Below, in pieces: positions 1 through 8,338 of a DNA stretch of 64,000 nt (position 1 is the first letter of the stretch; each line of letters begins with the position of its first letter). The stretch covers positions 1-64,000 of the forward strand of contig NZ_FQVA01000001.1 of the NCBI RefSeq assembly GCF_900129095.1, in the 5' to 3' direction. This stretch comes from Microbulbifer donghaiensis. Its GTDB lineage: Bacteria > Pseudomonadota > Gammaproteobacteria > Pseudomonadales > Cellvibrionaceae. Made by a program: the position numbers and the translations under genes. The notes under the pieces are model-generated. The model saw only the letters and a program-made list of their open reading frames with translations, was not told the DNA's origin and made no database searches.

Positions 1-1
1 A

Positions 2-295
2 GATCGAGGGGTTCAATACTGTTCGGCGCTGTACCAAAAGGAACTGAGGAAAAGCGGCATTCAGCCATCGATGACCGACGGGTACGATTGCTATCAAAAT
101 GCACTGGCTGAGCGCGTCAATGGCATCCTGAAACAGGAGTTCCTCACGGTCCGCTGTCGCACATTTGCGGAACTACAGGCGCTCCTCACTGAGTCGATCT
201 ACGCCTACAATCACCTACGGCCGCACTTGAGCCTCGGCATGGAAACGCCAGAATCTGTGCACAAAAAAGCCAGCTCCGATCAGAAGCTGGCTTAA
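2..295 (+). CDS. IS3-family transposase (OrfB), 3' part only
   Basis: The frame is open from the left edge of the window, so this is the C-terminal part of a longer gene. It begins with DRGVQYCS, the region around the second catalytic Asp of the DDE integrase core of IS3-type transposases. It continues through NALAERVNGILKQEF, where the Glu matches the third catalytic residue, and ends with YNHLRPHLSLGMETPESV, the usual IS3 C-terminal block. The enzyme would cut and join the ends of its own element. The 5' half, the OrfA frame and the left end lie outside the window, so whether the element is intact cannot be judged. An Asn/His-containing tail after P-E-S-V closes the frame normally. Confidence 0.88.
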   Translation, partial: DRGVQYCSALYQKELRKSGIQPSMTDGYDCYQNALAERVNGILKQEFLTVRCRTFAELQALLTESIYAYNHLRPHLSLGMETPESVHKKASSDQKLA

Positions 296-328
296 TTGAA
301 AACCGTCAACGTATTTCAGGACGGGACA
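296..328 (+). mobile_element. probable right end of the IS3-type element
   Basis: The stretch after the transposase stop ends in ...TTTCAGGACGGGACA. Its complement starts TGTCCCGTCCTGAAATACG, and the TG...CA ending is typical of IS3-family terminal inverted repeats. The left end is outside the window, so the boundary and any target duplication are inferred rather than matched. Confidence 0.45.
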
Positions 329-360
329 TCGGGCACACACTCAAAAGCCACGAAACACCC

Positions 361-414
361 TGTGGGAGCCTGCCTTGCAGGCGAAATCGAGTTGGGTGCG
401 CCGCGCGCACCAAC
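361..414. repeat. REP-like palindromes beside the IS end
   Basis: TGTGGGAGC is followed by a perfect 6-bp stem, GCCTGC-CTT-GCAGGC (368-382), and then GCGAAATCG. This layout recalls the short GTGGGAGC-type REP elements of pseudomonads. Directly after it, at 391-414, lies a second palindrome, GTTGGGTGCG...CGCACCAAC. Its GGTGCGCC core resembles the inverted repeat at 1199-1251. No gene overlaps this DNA on either strand. Confidence 0.45.
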
Positions 415-519
415 ATTCCTTTCCGCCTCGCTTCAAGAACATCCTCCCCTGGCATATCCTTACCTCCAAGCTTATCCTTACCTGTGTCAAACGTCGTTTA
501 ATTGTGGAAGGTAAGGAAT

Positions 520-756
520 ATGTCAGTCTCCACTGTTACCAAAAAGGGACAAACCACAGTTCCCAAAGATGTACGAGACAGCCTCGGAATAGGGCCGGGT
601 GGAGTACTCGAATGGAAAAAGGCCGGAGAGAATACCTATATCGTCGTAGTCGTCGATAGGAGCGTCAAAAAACTGAAGGGTATGATCAAAAAGCCATCGA
701 CCAAAGTGTCGATTGAAGACATGAGGAAAGCGATCCGGGAAATGGGCGATGGATAG
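520..756 (+). CDS. AbrB/MazE-type antitoxin (VapB-like)
   Basis: This is a 78-residue protein that opens with VSTVTKKGQTTVPKDVRDSL, the swapped-hairpin AbrB/SpoVT DNA-binding fold used by many VapB and MazE antitoxins. Such proteins bind and neutralise their toxin and repress their own promoter. ATG 520 is preferred over an upstream TTG at 502 because GGAAGGTAAGG precedes it at ribosome-binding distance. The last 8 bases overlap the start of the PIN-domain gene, the usual antitoxin-first coupling. The lysine-rich C-terminal half (about residues 50-78) is the likely toxin-binding segment. The family is clear; the cognate pairing is inferred from the overlap. Confidence 0.88.
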   Translation: MSVSTVTKKGQTTVPKDVRDSLGIGPGGVLEWKKAGENTYIVVVVDRSVKKLKGMIKKPSTKVSIEDMRKAIREMGDG

Positions 757-1153
757 GGTCAATCTCGATTCCAATGTATTAATTCGTTATATCGCCCAAG
801 ATGACGAACAGCACTCGCGGGTAGCCAGTGAGTTAATCGAGGCCGAGGGATTCAGGGGTGTCGTGACGCCGGTTGTACTGGTGGAAGTGATCTGGGTACT
901 GTTGCGTCTTTACTCTGCCCAAAAGGCCGATATCGTCCGGGTTGTCGATGCGTTGCTGACGAGTAGCGGGATTGAAATACTCGAAGATGGAAAGGTGGCT
1001 GCCGCCCTCGAGCGCTACCAGAAGCATTCGGCGGTCTTCAGCGACTGCCTGATCATCGAACTTGGTCAAAGCCTGCCGGGCTGTAAGGGCACAGTTACTT
1101 TCGACAAAAAGGCGGCCAAAGCTGGCATGAAATTGCTCGCTTCGGGCTCCTAA
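749..1153 (+). CDS. PIN-domain ribonuclease toxin (VapC-like)
   Basis: This 134-residue protein has a PIN-domain fold. The expected acidic residues are visible: Asp7 in LDSNVLIRY, Glu46 in VLVEVIWVL, Asp99 in VFSDCLI and Asp119 in TFDKKAA. PIN toxins are Mg-dependent ribonucleases that cut tRNA or rRNA and arrest growth when the antitoxin is lost. The start overlaps the upstream AbrB-type gene by 8 bases, so translation is probably coupled. Length and motif spacing are normal and there is no sign of decay. Its RNA target cannot be read from the sequence. Confidence 0.9.
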   Translation: MDRVNLDSNVLIRYIAQDDEQHSRVASELIEAEGFRGVVTPVVLVEVIWVLLRLYSAQKADIVRVVDALLTSSGIEILEDGKVAAALERYQKHSAVFSDCLIIELGQSLPGCKGTVTFDKKAAKAGMKLLASGS

Positions 1154-1198
1154 ATGTGTGCCTATCGAAATGCCCTGTGCCCTCCGTCACGTATTTCT

Positions 1199-1251
1199 GG
1201 TACGCACGGCACACCCTATTTGACTCCGCCCTAGGGTGCGCCGTGCGTACC
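1199..1251. repeat. 19-bp inverted repeat, REP-like
   Basis: The arm at 1199-1217 (GGTACGCACGGCACACCCT) is repeated inverted at 1233-1251 with a single mismatch and a 15-base spacer. It lies between the PIN toxin and the Xre antitoxin. The core AGGGTGCGCCGTGCG is close to the palindrome at 391-414, so both are probably copies of one dispersed element. It could also act as a terminator, but no T-run follows. Confidence 0.5.
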
Positions 1252-1344
1252 ACTTCGTTTGTCGGTCATTTTGCTATTTGCTTTCTGACCGATTAAACCC
1301 TATATTTCGGACAAATGACCATTCTCAGTTGAGAGGGGCCCGCA

Positions 1345-1710
1345 ATGACATCAATTCCCAATCATCAGCCCCAGCCCAGTGCCGATGCAGTACTGCTCGA
1401 AGCGGCGCTCAATACCGCTGACCACCTGGGCCTGAAAAAGAAAGAGCTAGGCGAAATCATCCACCTCGATGACCGCACGCTCCGGCGCAGATCGGGCCTG
1501 GATCCAGACAGCGCGCCCGGCCAGCTGGCGCTGCTGCTTGTCCGTGCCTATCGGGCCGCATTTGTATTGATGGGTGGCGCAGAGGGGGCGCGTTATTGGT
1601 TCGCTACCCCCAACCGTGCGCTCAATGCTACGCCGAGGGAATTGGCCCACCGTATTGACGGTCTGGTGCGCATCGTCACCTATCTGGATGCCATGCGGGG
1701 CAAGGTTTGA
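1345..1710 (+). CDS. Xre/MbcA/ParS-type antitoxin of a RES toxin
   Basis: This 121-residue protein matches the antitoxin partner of RES toxins. It has a helical N-terminal part with a helix-turn-helix-like stretch (GLKKKELGEIIHLDDRTLRRR, residues about 30-50). A C-terminal MbcA/ParS region follows (LLVRAYRAAFVLMGGAEGARYWFATPNRALNATPRELA), with the typical W-F/L-x-x-P-N-x-A-L motif. In this family the C-terminal domain plugs the toxin active site and the complex represses its promoter. The stop codon overlaps the TTG start of the RES gene by 4 bases, which strongly supports a toxin-antitoxin pair. Confidence 0.88.
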   Translation: MTSIPNHQPQPSADAVLLEAALNTADHLGLKKKELGEIIHLDDRTLRRRSGLDPDSAPGQLALLLVRAYRAAFVLMGGAEGARYWFATPNRALNATPRELAHRIDGLVRIVTYLDAMRGKV

Positions 1711-2492
1711 GCGCGGATATTGCGCAGAGAATAGAGGCGGGCAAGGTGCGCCTGCTCGGGCGTCTGTACCGTATCGTCGAGTCACAGGAAGAAGTCGCCA
1801 CCCGCAGCCTGGTCGACAACCTGCAGAAGCAGCAGGTGCTGGAAGACTTGCTGGAGCAGGCCAAACCACCGCGGTTGCCCGGGAGTGAGCAGCTGCATTA
1901 CCTGCTAGCTACCCCCTTTCGTTACCCGCCGCTGCCCTGGGGTTCCCGCTTCGGCAGCATTGCGGAGTCCGGTATTTTTTATGGCAGTAAAACCATTTCC
2001 ACCGTACTGGCCGAGGCTGCTTATTACCGGCTCCTGTTCATTAATGACATTGACCCGGTCCCGCCCAAGCCCGTGACCAGCTATCACAATATATTCTCCG
2101 CAAAGTACTGTGCCGACCCCGGCATTCGATTGCAGTCACCAGACTGGGAAAGAGAATGGCCAGCCCTGACTCACCCAGCGAATTATCACTTTTGCCAGAG
2201 TCTGGGCAGGCAATTGCGCGAAGCCTCGATTATCGGCGCCGAAGTGCCGTCATCGCGGGCGCTACAGGCCGACCAGGTGCAGTTACCGCCGCTGAACTCG
2301 GATGGGATCAATGTCGTCCTGTTCGAACCGCAGGCTCTGCTGAAGCGCCCACCGACCCAGGAAGCCGACGTAACGGCGGAAACCGGTAGTGGCGATGTCG
2401 TTTTCCTGGTGAAGTCCGGTGATGGCACCTCGACTGAAACCTTCCGGCGCGAAGCCTTCGAAATCGACGGCGTCCTGCCCCTGCCTGCATAG
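1707..2492 (+). CDS. RES-domain toxin
   Basis: This 261-residue protein carries a RES domain in its middle. The hallmark residues lie in WGSRFGSIAESGIFYGSKT and in the following VLAEAAYYR helix, giving the Arg-Glu-Ser signature at about residues 80-110. Characterised RES toxins break down cellular NAD+ (phosphorolysis or hydrolysis) and halt growth unless bound by the Xre/MbcA antitoxin encoded just upstream. The start is a TTG that overlaps the antitoxin stop by 4 bases, so translation is probably coupled and kept low. The N-terminal extension of about 70 residues before the core is longer than in the shortest family members. NAD kinase lies 1.2 kb downstream, but no functional link can be shown. 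Confidence 0.88.
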   Translation: MSADIAQRIEAGKVRLLGRLYRIVESQEEVATRSLVDNLQKQQVLEDLLEQAKPPRLPGSEQLHYLLATPFRYPPLPWGSRFGSIAESGIFYGSKTISTVLAEAAYYRLLFINDIDPVPPKPVTSYHNIFSAKYCADPGIRLQSPDWEREWPALTHPANYHFCQSLGRQLREASIIGAEVPSSRALQADQVQLPPLNSDGINVVLFEPQALLKRPPTQEADVTAETGSGDVVFLVKSGDGTSTETFRREAFEIDGVLPLPA

Positions 2493-2551
2493 CTCAAAGC
2501 CTGACGACGAATGATGACTTCCGGGCGAGCCTCAGTTATTTACTGTTCACC

Positions 2552-3529
2552 GTGAATAGCGTGAGTATTCGTTATTTAACCAGTCTCGACCTGGAAAGTT
2601 TTATCAGTGCGGCTCGCGCGGTGCCCTATCAGGGGGTGAATAGCGATCTGTTTCCGGGCGTGGAAGTCTGGATTCGTCGTGATGATCTGCTGGATCCATT
2701 GATTTCCGGCAACAAGGCCTACAAGCTGTTTTACAACCTGTTAGCCGCGAAAGAGCAGGGGGCGGATACGATCATCACCTGTGGCGGTGCCTGGTCAAAT
2801 CATATCCACGCCACGGCTGCAGCCGGAGCCCGGTTTGGTTTGCGCACCATGGGTATTATCCGCGGAGAGCGCCCACCACTACTGAGCGCCACACTTCAGG
2901 ATGCGGAGCGTTTTGGTATGCAGCTCAAATTCGTCACCCGCGAGCTGTATCGGCAGCGCAACCGGCCAGAGTTCCTCGAGCTGGCTGAACTTGATGCCAT
3001 CAACAGCCTTTATGTGCCGGAAGGTGGGGCCAATCTTGCAGGAGCCGAGGGAATTCGCTTATTGGGAGAAGTAATTGAAAGGACCGCCCCGATTAGTTTT
3101 GATCAGTTATGGGTGGCCTGCGGCACCGGCCTGACTCTGGGCAGCCTGGCTTCATCCGTACACCGCTTTCCTGTTCATGGTGTAGAGGTGCTAAGAGCTG
3201 GTGACTCCATTCGCCGCGACGCCGAACACTGGATCGCTGTGCTGGGCACGAATAGAGATTGGCGAAAGGGATCTATACCCACAAAGGCATTTGAGTTAAC
3301 CAATAAATACCACTGCGGCGGCTATGCGAAATATCCGAACTGCCTGCGGGAATTCCAGCAAGATTTTGAGCAGCAGTCTGGCATCCCACTGGATCCCGTG
3401 TATACCGCAAAACTAATGTATGCGGTGTCCCAAGAGGCGATCGGCGGCCGTATATCGCGGGGAGCGAGAATCCTGGTGCTGCATTCTGGTGGATTGCAGG
3501 GGCGGCGCGGATTTCAACCGCGCAAATAG
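2552..3529 (+). CDS. PLP-dependent ACC deaminase / D-cysteine desulfhydrase family protein
   Basis: This 325-residue fold-type II PLP enzyme has its Schiff-base lysine in ISGNKAYKL (Lys55). The GGAWSNH block lines the substrate carboxylate, PEGGANLAGAEG and the glycine-rich CGTGLTLGSLA loop bind phosphate, and VLHSGGLQG closes the C-terminus. The family includes ACC deaminase and D-cysteine desulfhydrase, and most bacterial members turn out to be the latter; substrate cannot be assigned by eye. The start is GTG at 2552, with no clear ribosome-binding site. It sits alone between the RES toxin and nadK. Confidence 0.85.
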   Translation: MNSVSIRYLTSLDLESFISAARAVPYQGVNSDLFPGVEVWIRRDDLLDPLISGNKAYKLFYNLLAAKEQGADTIITCGGAWSNHIHATAAAGARFGLRTMGIIRGERPPLLSATLQDAERFGMQLKFVTRELYRQRNRPEFLELAELDAINSLYVPEGGANLAGAEGIRLLGEVIERTAPISFDQLWVACGTGLTLGSLASSVHRFPVHGVEVLRAGDSIRRDAEHWIAVLGTNRDWRKGSIPTKAFELTNKYHCGGYAKYPNCLREFQQDFEQQSGIPLDPVYTAKLMYAVSQEAIGGRISRGARILVLHSGGLQGRRGFQPRK

Positions 3530-3583
3530 AGCAAAAAATAAACAATTAAATTTGAGGAGCCTCACACTGACTCCGGGGCCTCG

Positions 3584-3613
3584 TTCGACTCCAACCCCAA
3601 GCTAAGGCATAAT
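3584..3613 (+). promoter_or_regulatory. possible sigma-70 promoter of nadK
   Basis: TTCGAC (3584-3589) and CATAAT (3608-3613) are spaced by 18 bases in the gap before nadK. The match is partial and chosen by eye, so it is a weak candidate. Confidence 0.25.
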
Positions 3614-3726
3614 CGCCCGTCACATTTTATGGGGAAGCTTTCCCTCCGGTGCACAAAAAACAACCAAGTGTCCGGCTGGAAAAGCGTCAATCGCTGGGCC
3701 CAGATTCGGGCACCCAGGGGGGAGCG

Positions 3727-4596
3727 GTGTCGGAATTTCAAAATATCGGCCTGATCGGCCGCACCGAAAGTGATAGTGCTGTTCTCTCGCTCAAACGCCT
3801 GATGGCATTTCTAGAGCGGGAGGGTTATTCCGTGGTACTGGAGCAGGAAACTGCCAGTGCCGCTCCCAATCACAATGCCCGTGTGGCGCCAAAAGACAAG
3901 CTGGGTGAGCTCTGCGATCTGGTCATCGTTGTCGGCGGTGATGGCAGTTTGCTCGCAGCCGCCCGCGCCCTGGCCAAATTCAGTGTGCCCCTCCTCGGCA
4001 TCAACCGCGGCCGGTTAGGCTTCCTGACCGATATCACTCCCGACGAGATCGAACAAAAAGTAGGCGAAGTATTGGCCGGCAAATATATGGCCGAGAGCCG
4101 CTTCCTGCTCGATATGTCGGTGACCAGAGATGGGAAGCCGATCGGCAAGGGATCCGCACTGAATGATGTCGTCTTACACCCGGGCGAATTTATCCGCATG
4201 ATCGAATTTGACCTCTATATCGATGGTCAATTCGTCTATACCCAGCGCTCAGATGGGCTCATCGTCTCCACACCCACTGGTTCAACGGCATATGCTCTTT
4301 CCGGTGGGGGACCAATCATGCATCCGAAACTGGATGCAATTGTCTTGGTACCACTAAATCCGCACACGCTGAGCAGTCGCCCGATCGTTGTCGAGGGAAG
4401 CAGTGAATTCAAAATCATTGTGGGTGAGCACAATACTGCTAAGCCACATGTGACTTGTGATGGACATGAGCAGGTGATTACAAAGCCGGGGGATGTGATT
4501 CGGATACATAAGAAACCGCATCGGCTGACATTGATCCATCCCCTTGACCATAATTTTTATGAAACTTGTCGGTCCAAACTGGGCTGGTTGAATTGA
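3727..4596 (+). CDS. nadK: NAD kinase
   Basis: This enzyme phosphorylates NAD+ to NADP+ with ATP in the cytoplasm, the only route to NADP. It shows the GGDG motif (residues 70-73 of the chosen start), LGINRGRLGFLTD and the DGLIVSTPTGSTAYALSGGGP block that binds substrate. The frame is open upstream to a GTG at 3649. GTG 3727 is preferred because a strong AGGGGGGAG stands just before it, and the resulting 289 residues match the family length (E. coli about 292) with the fold beginning at NIGLIGR. It is transcribed towards the polysaccharide locus and marks its left border. Confidence 0.95.
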   Translation: MSEFQNIGLIGRTESDSAVLSLKRLMAFLEREGYSVVLEQETASAAPNHNARVAPKDKLGELCDLVIVVGGDGSLLAAARALAKFSVPLLGINRGRLGFLTDITPDEIEQKVGEVLAGKYMAESRFLLDMSVTRDGKPIGKGSALNDVVLHPGEFIRMIEFDLYIDGQFVYTQRSDGLIVSTPTGSTAYALSGGGPIMHPKLDAIVLVPLNPHTLSSRPIVVEGSSEFKIIVGEHNTAKPHVTCDGHEQVITKPGDVIRIHKKPHRLTLIHPLDHNFYETCRSKLGWLN

Positions 4597-4624
4597 TAAC
4601 ATAAATAGGTAGTAGGAGAGCGTA

Positions 4625-5929
4625 ATGGCTCAACAGTTGATTTCGAAACTAAGCGACAAAGAAGCGGTCATCGGAATAGTCGGGCTTGGCTATGTGGGGC
4701 TTCCCCTCTCATTGAGTTATTCAGAAAGTGGCTACGTGGTACTTGGATTTGACATTGATGCCAGTAAGGTCGATGCCATTAATGCCGGTAAGTCCTATAT
4801 AAGGCATATTTCATCTGAGGGTGTAAAAGAGGCGTCTGAAAAAGGTTTTTCTGCCACAACTGACTTCTCTCGTATTACAGACGTTGACGCAATTATTCTC
4901 TGTGTTCCGACACCTTTAAATAAGTATCGAGAGCCGGATCTTTCCTATGTCATTTCAACTGTGGAACGGGTTATTCCGCATATGAGGAAAGGGCAAGTGC
5001 TTTCGCTGGAGAGTACTACTTATCCTGGTACTACAGAGGAAGAGTTGGTACCACGCGTCGAGGCTGCGGGATTTGTCGTGGGTGAAGACGTTTATGTAGT
5101 TTACTCCCCGGAACGCGAAGATCCGGGCAATCAAAACCATACGACAAAGTCGATACCAAAGGTCTGCGGAGGTCATACAGATGTCTGTATGAAGGTCGGT
5201 ATTGCTCTCTACGCATCCGTCATAAGCGAAGTGGTGCCGGTAAGCTCCACTAAGGCGGCAGAGATGACAAAGCTTCTCGAAAATATTCACCGTGCAGTGA
5301 ATATTGGGCTTGTCAACGAAATGAAAGTTGTAGCGGACTCGATGGGAATAGACATCTATGAAGTGATCAGAGCCGCCGCTACAAAGCCCTTTGGCTTCGT
5401 TCCTTATTACCCAGGCCCTGGACTTGGTGGACATTGTATCCCGATCGATCCTTTTTATCTAACCTGGAAGGCGCGTGAGTTCGACCTGCATACACGCTTT
5501 ATCGAGCTTGCTGGTGAAATTAATACCTTTATGCCTGACTACGTTATTTCAAAGATTACCAACTCGCTTAACGGAATCCAGAAGTCAGTTAGCGGCAGCA
5601 AGGTGCTTGTTTTGGGGGCAGCATATAAGAAAAACGTCGATGATATGAGGGAGTCACCTTCGGTAGTCTTGATTGAGAAGCTTCAAGCGCTGGGCGCTAA
5701 TGTTAGCTACAGTGACCCGTTTGTGCCGAACTTGCCTAAGATGCGCGCACATAACCTGGAAATGTCTAGCATTGAATTATCTGCCGAAACACTGAGCGAG
5801 CATGATTGCGTGCTAATCGCAACAGATCATGACGAATTTGATTATCAGCTCATTTTGAAGCATGCCAAGTTAATTATTGATACTCGCGGCAGGTATGTCG
5901 GGGGCGAAGAAAAGGTAGTTCGCGCTTAA
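4625..5929 (+). CDS. UDP-N-acetyl-D-hexosamine 6-dehydrogenase (WbpA/Ugd family)
   Basis: This 434-residue enzyme of the UDP-glucose/GDP-mannose dehydrogenase superfamily oxidises C6 of a nucleotide sugar to a uronate using two NAD+. The N-terminal Rossmann motif is [13 protein letters not shown]. The catalytic Cys271 lies in [18 protein letters not shown], and the C-terminal nucleotide-binding block contains [16 protein letters not shown]. The LxxHCIPIDPxYLxW form and the PTPLN motif resemble UDP-GlcNAc or UDP-ManNAc dehydrogenases (WbpA, VipA) more than UDP-glucose dehydrogenase. AGGAG precedes the ATG. It is the first gene of the polysaccharide locus and would supply an N-acetylhexosaminuronic acid precursor. 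Confidence 0.9.
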   Translation: MAQQLISKLSDKEAVIGIVGLGYVGLPLSLSYSESGYVVLGFDIDASKVDAINAGKSYIRHISSEGVKEASEKGFSATTDFSRITDVDAIILCVPTPLNKYREPDLSYVISTVERVIPHMRKGQVLSLESTTYPGTTEEELVPRVEAAGFVVGEDVYVVYSPEREDPGNQNHTTKSIPKVCGGHTDVCMKVGIALYASVISEVVPVSSTKAAEMTKLLENIHRAVNIGLVNEMKVVADSMGIDIYEVIRAAATKPFGFVPYYPGPGLGGHCIPIDPFYLTWKAREFDLHTRFIELAGEINTFMPDYVISKITNSLNGIQKSVSGSKVLVLGAAYKKNVDDMRESPSVVLIEKLQALGANVSYSDPFVPNLPKMRAHNLEMSSIELSAETLSEHDCVLIATDHDEFDYQLILKHAKLIIDTRGRYVGGEEKVVRA

Positions 5930-5947
5930 AAGCTTTATTTTTGGCAT

Positions 5948-5971
5948 CGGGCAGGCACCATCGCCTGCCTG
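5948..5971. terminator. hairpin after the UDP-sugar dehydrogenase gene
   Basis: The stem GGCAGGC/GCCTGCC (5950-5956 and 5963-5969) has a 6-base loop and extends by two further pairs. No T-run follows, so it may attenuate or protect mRNA rather than terminate. Confidence 0.3.
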
Positions 5972-6024
5972 TATACCTGCTGTAAAAATTGAGCGCCTCA
6001 AAAATGCGTTCATCGGAGGGGAAA

Positions 6025-8295
6025 ATGAATGTATTTGTCTTGTGCGCGGGCCGCTGTGGTTCCGTGACGTTATCTAAAGCCTGTCAGCATATTGAAAATT
6101 TCTCATGCGGACATGAGTCGCGCACCGGTCTTCATGCGCATCACAGGTTGTCGTTTCCCGAAAACCATATTGAGATAGATAATCGACTTTCCTGGATGCT
6201 GGGTGCGTTAGATGCTGCATTTGGTGATGAGGCTATATACGTACATTTAACCAGGAACGACTTTGCTACAGCGGAAAGCTATAACAAACGCTGGGATAAG
6301 GATATGAGCATCGTGACCGCCTACACCGCGGGGATATTGATGCGAGATTCTCAGGGGATGGACGATTGTCTAGATTATGTCGCCACTGTCAATGCCAATA
6401 TACACCATTTTCTCAAGAATAAAAGCAAGGTTTTTAAAATCGCAATTGAAAATTTCAGTGACGATTTTGCGGCATTTTGGGAAGGGATTGGGGCGCAAGG
6501 TGACTTAGATAAATCGTTGGTTGAGTTACAGAGTAATTACAATGAAAGTAAACTGGTGGAGGGGAATCGGAAGCTTCCAGTAGGGGGGAACCATAGCTTC
6601 ATTTCTCGGAAGTTGTACCAAATTCTTGTCGGGCAGCAGGAGAGATTGGACACAGTTGGGAATAGGTTGGAAGCTGTTGGGGGCGGTTTGGACTCTGTTG
6701 GAAACAGGTTGGAGGCTGTTGGGTGCGGCCTAGATGCTGTGGGAAAGAGGGTAGAGCAAGCTGAGCAGCTACTAAGTAAACAGGAAAAGATGGGAGCTCT
6801 CGAACGGGAGTCGCTAAATAAAGAAATTAAGAACAATAAAGAATTGATTTCCAAGCTCCAGCTTGAAGGTAAACATTTGAATAGCTTGCTAAAAAAAGAG
6901 CGAAAAAGAAATGCGGATCTCCGAAGTAGTTTAATGTATTCGGTCGGGGCAGCCTTTATGAAAGGGCTGGGTTCTGGGCGATTGCTGCCCTTGCGCTTGC
7001 CATTCGCGTGGATTTACAGCCTGAAAGGCGTGGTTGATTACCGGAAGGCAAATCAAGCTGCTGCTGGACGTGACTTGCACGTCAGGACCGGCGCGGAGGG
7101 GGCTGCGGTCAAAAGTACTGTGGTCAGTGTCGTGAATAGGGGTAGCGAAAAATGGCCAAAGCCAAACTCGACATCTCTTGCATTTCAGGCAATGCGAGTG
7201 ATGGAAAATCATGGGTTGGATGAGGCCATCAAATTTTTTGAAACTTATAAGACTGAACGCGATAACGGCGTCTACCAAGTTTTACTGGCAAATAAGGTAG
7301 TTTCCGACGATAAACAGTGGTTGTTCCATATTAATAAGTACTTGGAAGATCAGGGTGTTTTGCCAATTGCATTATTGTCGCGAGGAGAAGATGTCGCTTC
7401 AGAGTTTCAGAGAATAACCAGTGAGGTGCCGAGTTCATATTGTCTAGATGAGAATCCGAAAGTTTCTATCATAATGCCCGCATTTAATGCGGAAAAAACA
7501 ATTAAGCATTCAGTGTCATCCATATTAAGCCAGACATGGAAAAATATCGAATTAATTATCGTCGATGATTGTAGTAGCGATAATACTTGGGAGTTGATTC
7601 GCGAATTTGAGCGTTGCGATGATCGTGTCATAGCTGTCAAAAATAAGGTCAACGTCGGACCCTATGTATCCAAAAATATGGCCCTAAAGTTCGCCAGCGG
7701 TGAGTTCCTTACTGGGCATGACGCGGATGATTGGGCACACCCCCAGCGAATCGAGCGGCAGCTGAAGCTTATGTTAGGCGATCGAGATATCAAGGTTAGT
7801 ATCGCGCGGATGTTGCGACTGCGGCAGGATCGCTATGTCGACCGATTCTCCCGGATTGGCTCGACTAGCCATGATGGAGTCGCTCGGATAGCCAGTATTT
7901 CTTGTATGTTCGATTTGCAAGAGTTTAGGGAAAATCTAGGGCATTGGGATTGCGTCCGCTTCGGCGGGGACAGTGAGCTGATAGCGCGAGCGACGAAAAT
8001 TTTCAAGGATAAATTTGTTGTTCAGGATCTTATTTCCATGATCTGCCTAGATGCAGAGGGTAGCCTGACAAACCACCCGGAACATGGGGTTGACCGAGTA
8101 CGAGGTATTTCTCCCTCTCGCGCGGAGTACAGGGAAGCCTGGATGCGTTGGCATGAAGGGCTGGAAAGGGACGCGGCTTATTTAGAGTTTCCTTACGTGA
8201 CAAGGAAATACCCGGCGCCTGAGGCTGCGCTTGTCCCGCTGCAAGCGATTAACGAAAACCTCGACGAGCTAACTAAACCAACGCTGCCCGCATGA
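6025..8295 (+). CDS. sulfotransferase-like / coiled-coil / GT2 glycosyltransferase fusion
   Basis: The protein is 756 residues from ATG 6025, chosen because GGAGGGG lies just before it; TTG 5989 and ATG 6004 are in-frame alternatives. Residues 1 to about 170 begin MNVFVLCAGRCGSVTLSKAC, a P-loop like the PAPS-binding loop of sulfotransferases, and continue with HLTRNDFATAESYNKRW, which resembles the 3'-phosphate-binding region. Residues 208-249 are three 14-residue repeats, followed by a charged coiled coil to about 305. From about residue 478 a GT2 GT-A domain follows: VSIIMPAFNAEKTI, IIVDDCSSDNT, and HDADDWAHPQRIERQ, with the DxD-like metal site. It may modify and extend a glycan. The sulfotransferase reading is an inference from the loop. 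Confidence 0.75.
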   Translation: MNVFVLCAGRCGSVTLSKACQHIENFSCGHESRTGLHAHHRLSFPENHIEIDNRLSWMLGALDAAFGDEAIYVHLTRNDFATAESYNKRWDKDMSIVTAYTAGILMRDSQGMDDCLDYVATVNANIHHFLKNKSKVFKIAIENFSDDFAAFWEGIGAQGDLDKSLVELQSNYNESKLVEGNRKLPVGGNHSFISRKLYQILVGQQERLDTVGNRLEAVGGGLDSVGNRLEAVGCGLDAVGKRVEQAEQLLSKQEKMGALERESLNKEIKNNKELISKLQLEGKHLNSLLKKERKRNADLRSSLMYSVGAAFMKGLGSGRLLPLRLPFAWIYSLKGVVDYRKANQAAAGRDLHVRTGAEGAAVKSTVVSVVNRGSEKWPKPNSTSLAFQAMRVMENHGLDEAIKFFETYKTERDNGVYQVLLANKVVSDDKQWLFHINKYLEDQGVLPIALLSRGEDVASEFQRITSEVPSSYCLDENPKVSIIMPAFNAEKTIKHSVSSILSQTWKNIELIIVDDCSSDNTWELIREFERCDDRVIAVKNKVNVGPYVSKNMALKFASGEFLTGHDADDWAHPQRIERQLKLMLGDRDIKVSIARMLRLRQDRYVDRFSRIGSTSHDGVARIASISCMFDLQEFRENLGHWDCVRFGGDSELIARATKIFKDKFVVQDLISMICLDAEGSLTNHPEHGVDRVRGISPSRAEYREAWMRWHEGLERDAAYLEFPYVTRKYPAPEAALVPLQAINENLDELTKPTLPA
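6646..6771 (+). repeat. three tandem 42-bp coding repeats (14 residues each)
   Basis: Units at 6646-6687, 6688-6729 and 6730-6771 encode LDTVGNRLEAVGGG, LDSVGNRLEAVGCG and LDAVGKRVEQAEQL. The first two units are nearly identical in DNA and the third is diverged. The pattern of hydrophobic positions suits a helical or coiled-coil linker between the two catalytic halves of the protein. Confidence 0.85.
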
Positions 8296-8338
8296 TGTAG
8301 TTAGTTGGCGATTATTGTTGAGATTGAGCTTTAATGGT

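Noticed and set aside
296..514. Small ORF directly after the transposase
   Set aside because: It spans the IS end and REP-like palindromes and has no ribosome-binding site or protein-like features.
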